Shown here: positions 59,867 through 64,000 of the stretch, one piece after another
Layout of the letters: the number at the start of each line of letters is the position of its first letter
How positions within the stretch are numbered: position 1 is the first letter of the stretch
Assembly (NCBI GenBank): GCA_045602325.1
Contig: JAZSBH010000132.1
Location: 1-64,000, forward strand
Direction: 5' to 3'
From: CAMEON01 sp045602325
GTDB taxonomy: Bacteria > Bacillota > Clostridia > Oscillospirales > CAG-272
Length of the DNA: 64,000 nucleotides
Notes under the pieces: generated by a model
Seen by the model: the letters and a program-made list of their open reading frames with translations, nothing else
What the model was told of the DNA's origin: nothing
The model's database searches: none
Program-made: the position numbers and the translations under genes

Positions 59867-60003
59867 CCCCCGATTTTTCACCTTTCGTCCTGGTCTAGTG
59901 TAGCATAGCTCTCGCAGCTGTCAACGTGAAAAATTATCGCTGAAAAATGAAATAAGATACAGAATAGCCAGGTAGCAATACCTGGTTTTTCTATATCCAT
60001 AAG
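59867..60003 (+). repeat. dispersed structured repeat, copy C (with terminator hairpin)
   Basis: Core as in copies A and B; the tail hairpin CCAGGT/ACCTGG (59968-59985) is followed by TTTTT. Against copy A, two stem positions change on both sides so pairing is kept. The rest of 59827-60144 holds an imperfect inverted repeat (CCTCCCGAC near 60082 with ATCGGGAGG near 60129), the second half of which is the ribosome binding site of the next gene. Confidence 0.8.
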
Positions 60004-60144
60004 CAATATTTTTTCGTGTACTGGCAAGGGACTATACCTCTCGTTGACATCTGCACACTTCACTCGCAAGGATCTCGATTTCCTCCCGACCTATGCTCCC
60101 CCGACCCTGCCGAAAGGCGAAATAAAAATCGGGAGGTATAGAAA

Positions 60145-60783
60145 ATGAAAACCCAAACCAAAGAAAGAATCACCAACGAAAACGTAAGGATCACCGAGAA
60201 CAATGTCCAGCATATCGGTGAGTGCATCGCGCTATCTGCCATCAAGAAAATGATGCGTTTCGCACACCATCCACGTTCTCTTGACAAGCTGTATGCCGGA
60301 TTGGTCGAGGATATCTACCACAGCAAAGGCTACAACACGACCTTCTCGGATGGCTATGATCTCGCATCCGAAGTGATATGCTTCCTCTGTCATTACATTG
60401 GTCATAACTTGGATGATTTGGCTTGTCAAAATCGTAAAGGTGAGCTACTTACTGTCCGCTTTGCCTGCTACCGTTACGCCCTGCGGTACATCGAGAAGGA
60501 ATATCTGTCCGCGTTCAAGACCATCAGTATCGAAGAATGCTCGCAGGCCGATGCTTCCATTGACTTCGAGACCCAGTATGAGATTGAGGACTATACCAAG
60601 GTCGATACGATCATCCATCAAATGCGGTTGACCATTGCAGAAAAAGAGACTTTGAACTACTACATGGCGGGACTCGGATTCGTGGCGATCGCGCAGATGC
60701 AGAATGTCAATAACACGACTGTCTGGCGCAGAAGAAAGAGCATTCAGAAGAAGTATCTGCGATATGTGGTCATGCAAGGCTGA
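60145..60783 (+). CDS. sigma-70 region-4-like HTH protein, mobile-element type
   Basis: 212 residues with CGGGAGG 9 bp before the ATG. The C-terminal 60 residues look like a sigma region 4 or related helix-turn-helix (IAEKETLNYYMAGLGFVAIAQMQNVNNTTVWRRRKSIQKKYL). The middle is helical with conserved Cys and Tyr residues. Proteins of this kind are common in integrative and conjugative elements of Firmicutes, where they act as regulators. No core-binding region 2 is present. The plus-strand 3' end carries a structured hairpin repeat. Confidence 0.65.
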   Translation: MKTQTKERITNENVRITENNVQHIGECIALSAIKKMMRFAHHPRSLDKLYAGLVEDIYHSKGYNTTFSDGYDLASEVICFLCHYIGHNLDDLACQNRKGELLTVRFACYRYALRYIEKEYLSAFKTISIEECSQADASIDFETQYEIEDYTKVDTIIHQMRLTIAEKETLNYYMAGLGFVAIAQMQNVNNTTVWRRRKSIQKKYLRYVVMQG

Positions 60784-60804
60784 CTACTCTTACCATAATA
60801 ATAA

Positions 60805-60838
60805 CGCCGAGAGTAACCGTAATTGGTCGTTCCCGGCG
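60805..60838 (+). repeat. covarying hairpin repeat, copy 1
   Basis: A stem starting CGCCG with conserved inner part GTAACCGTAATTGGTCG (60813-60829), identical in copy 2 at 61624-61659. The stem has an A-C mismatch at the same place in both copies, and one A-T pair here is G-C in copy 2. Confidence 0.7.
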
Positions 60839-60844
60839 ACAACT

Positions 60845-60871
60845 GATAGTTGACAATATTTATCAACTATC
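60845..60871. promoter_or_regulatory. 27-bp palindromic operator upstream of the XRE gene
   Basis: GATAGTTGA and TCAACTATC are perfect 9-bp arms with a 9-bp centre, ending 2 bp before the -35 box. Likely an autoregulatory site for the encoded HTH protein. Confidence 0.65.
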
Positions 60872-60873
60872 TC

Positions 60874-60902
60874 TTTACATTTGGGCTGTTCTGTGATATA
60901 AT
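60874..60902 (+). promoter_or_regulatory. promoter of the XRE gene at 60946
   Basis: TTTACA, a 17-bp spacer and TATAAT with an extended TG motif. Confidence 0.8.
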
Positions 60903-60945
60903 AAAAACAGTTCCGGAGCAATTTACCTTTTGGAGGGAAATTTAC

Positions 60946-61557
60946 ATGGCAAATCTAAAGATAGGTGAAAAAATCAAAGTAAAAAGGCGCGAGCGTGAAC
61001 TAACACAAGAGGAGCTTGCCAGTATGCTCGGTGTAAGCAAAGCAGCAGTCAGCAAGTGGGAAAATGAAGAAAGCTACCCCGATATAACCATGCTTCCACA
61101 AATAGCGAAACTATTCCATATAACGATGGATGAACTTTTCGACTATACTTTGGAGTACAAACCGTTAGTTATCGTGAATGAATATCATTTTGGGCTGTCT
61201 CTTGACACTGTCGATAAGCGTGTTTTGGATCACGGAACCGTGAAATCTTGCGGTGTATATAAAACCGAACGTCTGGTTGGTGAGAATATCGAATCCACAT
61301 GGGAAACGCGGGTTGAATTTATCTCCACGGAAGAGAATTTTCCGTATATACTTCAGCAATATATAAAACCCGGTCATCTGACAGATGGATACAGTATGAG
61401 ACTCGCGGACGGCAAGATAATCGACGATGACAAACCAAACAAGCATTTTGTTTGTAAGGAGAAAGTGTGGGAGTACAGAACAACCGATCGCAAATATTTG
61501 CGTCAAATGCTGAAAGAACTGCGCGAAATGGGATTTTCGGATGAAGATGATGTGTAA
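60946..61557 (+). CDS. XRE-family HTH regulator with unknown C-terminal domain
   Basis: 203 residues from the ATG at 60946, preceded by GGAGGG. Residues 4-58 are a Cro/C1-type HTH (LASMLGVSKAAVSKWENEESYPDITML). Residues 70-203 form a compact alpha/beta domain (ETRVEFISTEENFPYILQQYI, then CKEKVWEYRTTDRKYLRQML) that I do not recognise. It is a single-gene unit with a palindromic operator overlapping the promoter region, and a covarying hairpin follows its stop. Confidence 0.85.
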   Translation: MANLKIGEKIKVKRRERELTQEELASMLGVSKAAVSKWENEESYPDITMLPQIAKLFHITMDELFDYTLEYKPLVIVNEYHFGLSLDTVDKRVLDHGTVKSCGVYKTERLVGENIESTWETRVEFISTEENFPYILQQYIKPGHLTDGYSMRLADGKIIDDDKPNKHFVCKEKVWEYRTTDRKYLRQMLKELREMGFSDEDDV

Positions 61558-61623
61558 ATCAACTTCATAATTAGCCGCTGTCGGCTTTCTAGAAAAATAC
61601 TTCATACCATATCAAAAAGAATG

Positions 61624-61659
61624 CCGCCGAAGGTAACCGTAATTGGTCGCCCTCGGCGG
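61624..61659 (+). repeat. covarying hairpin repeat, copy 2
   Basis: Stem CCGCCGA/TCGGCGG with the same inner stem and loop as copy 1 (60805-60838). It lies between two converging XRE genes. Confidence 0.7.
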
Positions 61660-61694
61660 TGATTGTTTAACATGAGTAGTAACAAAGCTACGCT

Positions 61695-62222
61695 TTATGC
61701 AATTGAATACTTCTTGGCATATTCAAGAACAACGTTTCGAAAATGTTCATGCTTAAAGTTATGCCTGATATCCGTAATGTCTACATACATCCCCTGCATT
61801 AAACTCTGAATAATTGTTTCTGCCAAAAAAGCCTCAAAAACATAGTCATCCGTAAACGCTTGCTCAATATCAGTATTCATTCCGTTGTTAATACCTTCAA
61901 TAGCATAACGATAGATTAAACTCTCCCGTCCCAATTTCTGCTCCATAATCTTCAAACAATTAAGGCCGTCAATAAGATCGGATATCTTGACTTTCCCCTT
62001 AAAAGATAGGGTGGACTCCCCACAGCGCAAAATATAATCAATAGTTGTTTCAAAAACATCGGCAAGTGTCGGTAAAATTGATATATCAGGCAAAGTTTCG
62101 CCCCGTTCCCATTTACTAACTGCTTGGAAAGTAACGCCGAGCCGATCACCTAGATCGGCTTGCGTCATGTTTTTACTGGTACGTAGCATGGCAATAGTAG
62201 CCCCGATTTTCTTACTGTCCAT
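61695..62222 (-). CDS. XRE-family HTH regulator
   Basis: 175 residues. Residues 4-62 are a Cro/C1-type HTH (LGDRLGVTFQAVSKWERGETLPDISIL), then a helical domain (about 80-175) without recognised motifs. AAAGGAG lies 11 bp before the ATG on the minus strand. It converges on the XRE gene at 60946 and is divergent from the Rep module, so it may regulate that module. Confidence 0.85.
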   Translation of the reverse strand: MDSKKIGATIAMLRTSKNMTQADLGDRLGVTFQAVSKWERGETLPDISILPTLADVFETTIDYILRCGESTLSFKGKVKISDLIDGLNCLKIMEQKLGRESLIYRYAIEGINNGMNTDIEQAFTDDYVFEAFLAETIIQSLMQGMYVDITDIRHNFKHEHFRNVVLEYAKKYSIA

Positions 62223-62395
62223 AGTTCATCTGCTCCTTTATAGAATATGTAAAGCCGGCTTCCAAAGATATTATAGCAGAATACCACGGATAAATCAATA
62301 ACCCGTAAAGTTAGTTTTCAACACTCAAACTCAACGTGATAGGTTTTTGTAAATTGTCCACGAAAAAGCTCTTTTTTCCCCCTTTGGCACCCTAA

Positions 62396-62449
62396 CGTGT
62401 GCTTGTCTTATACAAGTCGGCTCGCTGCGCTCGCCGAGACAAGCACACG
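62396..62449. repeat. 12-bp perfect inverted repeat in the gap before the Rep module
   Basis: CGTGTGCTTGTC and GACAAGCACACG with a 30-bp GC-rich centre that has its own internal hairpin. The gap 62223-62807 holds no convincing gene; the rest of it is described under the direct repeats and promoter. Confidence 0.6.
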
Positions 62450-62740
62450 CCCGCGCCGTAAACAAACGAAAAAGAAAAATCCAAAGCCGAGCGGTCGCGG
62501 AGTCGCCCGCTGAGCCGCTTGGGCGTACGTCCGCGATCACGCTCGGCGGCTTATTGGATAGATTTCGTTTTTGGACGTTTGTTGGAGCATCGCTTGGTCA
62601 GATCGTCAGCCTTCGCATCAGCTCTGTCAGTCTCCGAGTGAGATTTGTCCAGTAGATTATCAAAATCCGCCAGTTCCGTAAGTTGACATTAAGATTTCGG
62701 TGTGCTATCCTGTTTATGCACCATGGATGCTTGGGAAAAG

Positions 62741-62761
62741 TTGGGGTAAACTTGGGGTAAA
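62741..62761 (+). repeat. two direct repeats TTGGGGTAAA with 11-bp period
   Basis: Two copies of the 10-mer are spaced one base apart, close to one helical turn, about 50 bp before the Rep promoter. Candidates for Rep or integrase arm-type binding sites. Confidence 0.45.
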
Positions 62762-62807
62762 GTTTTGGTTTTTACTAAAAGATGTGGAAAAATATAGGTT
62801 TAGTTGC

Positions 62808-62836
62808 TTGTTTTTTCCTTGCATTTATGGTACAAT
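62808..62836 (+). promoter_or_regulatory. promoter of the Rep leader
   Basis: TTGTTT, a 17-bp spacer and TACAAT with TGG before it. Confidence 0.65.
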
Positions 62837-62842
62837 AGCACC

Positions 62843-63059
62843 GCATTTCACAGAAAAAGGAATAGTCACAGTATAGTTAGTTCGTATGCAAAGTGTCAAG
62901 CCAAGAATGATGATGCCTAATTGAAAAGGCCGAGCCTGTGTTCCGAGGGCGAAATCGGAAGGTTGCACTTAAAGGCGTAATACGTTTTCATGACAGAAAA
63001 GCGTATTGCGCTTTTTTGTGCCTTTTTCTCTGGAAAATACGAATTAAGGAGAAAAAAGA
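62843..63059 (+). ncRNA. structured untranslated leader of the Rep module, likely attenuator
   Basis: About 215 nt from the predicted start to the first gene with no ORF. It has several short self-complementary segments (for example TTCCGAGGGCGAAATCGGAA) and ends in a Rho-independent-like hairpin at 62971-63017. This is the layout of attenuation-controlled rep genes, where a small antisense RNA or leader structure decides termination. Confidence 0.5.
62971..63017 (+). terminator. attenuator hairpin before the Rep module genes
   Basis: AAAGGCGTAATACGTTTTC pairs with GAAAAGCGTATTGCGC (G-U pairs and one bulge), followed by TTTTTTG, 42 bp before the small gene. Confidence 0.75.
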
Positions 63060-63212
63060 TTGAAAAAAAGAGAGGTCAACATCATCACAAACGGCGGCTT
63101 TGAGGTCAAGCAACTGAGCGCATCGGAACGAGAGGCATTCATGTCGGCTCTACTGGAGCGCATCTTGGAGCTTCGGCGCAAGCGAAAGGAGGCAGACGGT
63201 CATGCCACATGA
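63060..63212 (+). CDS. 50-aa accessory protein of the Rep module
   Basis: Starts at a TTG at 63060 with AAGGAG upstream. The sequence is charged and helical at its C-terminal half (LSASEREAFMSALLERILEL, then RRKRKEADGHAT). Its stop lies 10 bp inside the Rep gene, so the two are translationally coupled. Such short genes before rep are common in small Firmicute replicons; the function is unknown, possibly copy control. Confidence 0.65.
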   Translation: MKKREVNIITNGGFEVKQLSASEREAFMSALLERILELRRKRKEADGHAT

Positions 63213-64000
63213 GAAAGCAAAAATCTACTTCGATGGCAGCCACTACATCGCCATCCCACAAAACGAGGGCAAGAGTCCCGGGAAGGGCGGCTTCCACGGC
63301 AACGAAAATGACGAAATGAGAACGGCTTTTGAAAAGGCATACAAGGGCGCAAAGGCCAAACGGCGAAAGGAAAAGGTAACGGAAATCGTAGCGGAATTGA
63401 AACCGAAATTTGAGAGTGAGGAACAGGCGACCGAATATGTCAAGGCCGAGATGGAACGAATCCAACGGAATCTGATCGTGAGGCGGAAGAGGCTGGTGAG
63501 GAAAATCAACCTTGGAAATTGGAATTACTTTTGTACGTTCACCTACGACGATCAGAAGCATACAGAGGTATCATTCAAAGCGAAACTGCGAGATTGCTTT
63601 AAGAAGATGTGCCATCGTAGGAATTGGATCTATATCGGCGTATGGGAACGATCACCGAACAGCAATCGGCTACACTTTCACGGGTTATTCAACATCCCCG
63701 AAAACGCAATGGTCGGCGAGCTGATGGAACATCGGGATTACAGCACCAAGAACCACAGGATGCAGACAACATTGCAGAATAGTTACTTCACGGAGCGCTT
63801 CGGCAGAAACGATTTCGAGCCAATCAATAAGCAGGAGCTACCCAACGCCACAGCCTACCTGATGAAGTACATCGAGAAATCGGGCGAGAGAATCGTTTAC
63901 TCCAAGAACACACCGGCATATTTCATATCCGACATTCTGGACGATGATGTGGTATGTACCATCGGGCAAGAGGACAGAAAGCTCTTGCTATTCGATAATT
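63202..64000 (+). CDS. rolling-circle replication-associated (HUH-type) Rep protein, partial at window end
   Basis: At least 266 residues, no stop before the window ends. The N-terminal 100 residues are basic and helical. Then NLGNWNYFCTFTYDD, VWERSPNSNRLHFHGLFNIP with the HxH (HUH) metal motif, and a tyrosine-containing helix YLMKYIEKSGERIVYSK in which the nicking Tyr should lie. It would nick one strand to start rolling-circle replication of a small plasmid or integrated element. It has AAAGGAGG upstream and overlaps the small gene before it. Confidence 0.85.
   Translation, partial: MPHEKAKIYFDGSHYIAIPQNEGKSPGKGGFHGNENDEMRTAFEKAYKGAKAKRRKEKVTEIVAELKPKFESEEQATEYVKAEMERIQRNLIVRRKRLVRKINLGNWNYFCTFTYDDQKHTEVSFKAKLRDCFKKMCHRRNWIYIGVWERSPNSNRLHFHGLFNIPENAMVGELMEHRDYSTKNHRMQTTLQNSYFTERFGRNDFEPINKQELPNATAYLMKYIEKSGERIVYSKNTPAYFISDILDDDVVCTIGQEDRKLLLFDN

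Noticed and set aside
62331..62540. 69-codon minus-strand frame in the gap before the Rep module
   Set aside because: The translation is made of inverted-repeat DNA (Arg/Ala-rich), with no ribosome binding site.
1..64000. tRNA or rRNA genes
   Set aside because: No cloverleaf-like or rRNA-like sequence was recognised on either strand when reading intergenic regions.

Overview
The window looks like the chromosome of an anaerobic, spore-forming member of the class Clostridia, probably an uncultured gut lineage. The evidence is an intact sigma-K gene with a hydrophobic pro-sequence, spoVAD-spoVAE, the clostridial ispH/ribosomal-S1 gene fusion in the order cmk-plsC-ispH, a T-box leader, a glycyl radical enzyme and several radical SAM enzymes. 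No tRNA, rRNA or CRISPR array was found. By eye, base composition falls from GC-rich housekeeping DNA on the left to AT-richer accessory DNA after about 39 kb, especially 55-63 kb.

Left part (0-20.6 kb), mostly housekeeping: a small zinc-ribbon protein; an RpiR-type regulator and a flavoprotein; cmk, plsC and ispH-S1; sigK facing spoVAE/spoVAD; an M16C metalloprotease, a lysine-rich protein, an SDR enzyme and a small membrane protein; glyA; a methylglyoxal-synthase-like gene followed by a T-box leader; then a DUF559 gene, MITE-like repeats and a zinc-ribbon gene that separate the T-box from thrS; a C_GCAxxG_C_C protein and a MATE transporter.

Middle part. 20.8-29.0 kb is one tight operon: an AraM/G1P-dehydrogenase-like enzyme, a YgjV-like membrane protein, an amino-acid permease, three paralogous radical SAM proteins with B12-binding-like N-terminal domains, and a GNAT-like protein. 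It has a strong promoter and a strong terminator and is the best candidate here for an undescribed pathway. 29.2-38.7 kb is a glycan-degradation locus: two paralogous large secreted or anchored GH99/GH71-like proteins, two GH43 enzymes and a relic of a GH36 alpha-galactosidase.

Accessory part. 39-51.8 kb is an expanding and decaying array of GyrI-like small-molecule-binding proteins, Cys-rich proteins of unknown function, an AraC-GNAT fusion, a GNAT, an APH-type kinase and several gene scars that record tandem duplication. 52-55.2 kb holds a glycyl radical enzyme with its activase. 55.5-59.8 kb holds an XRE regulator and a two-gene ABC exporter that share an upstream 30-bp repeat. 60.1-64 kb holds three HTH regulators and then a plasmid-like module: promoter, attenuator leader, a 50-aa protein and a rolling-circle Rep protein cut by the window end. 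Two families of structured 3'-end repeats with compensating stem changes occur between 51.7 and 61.7 kb.
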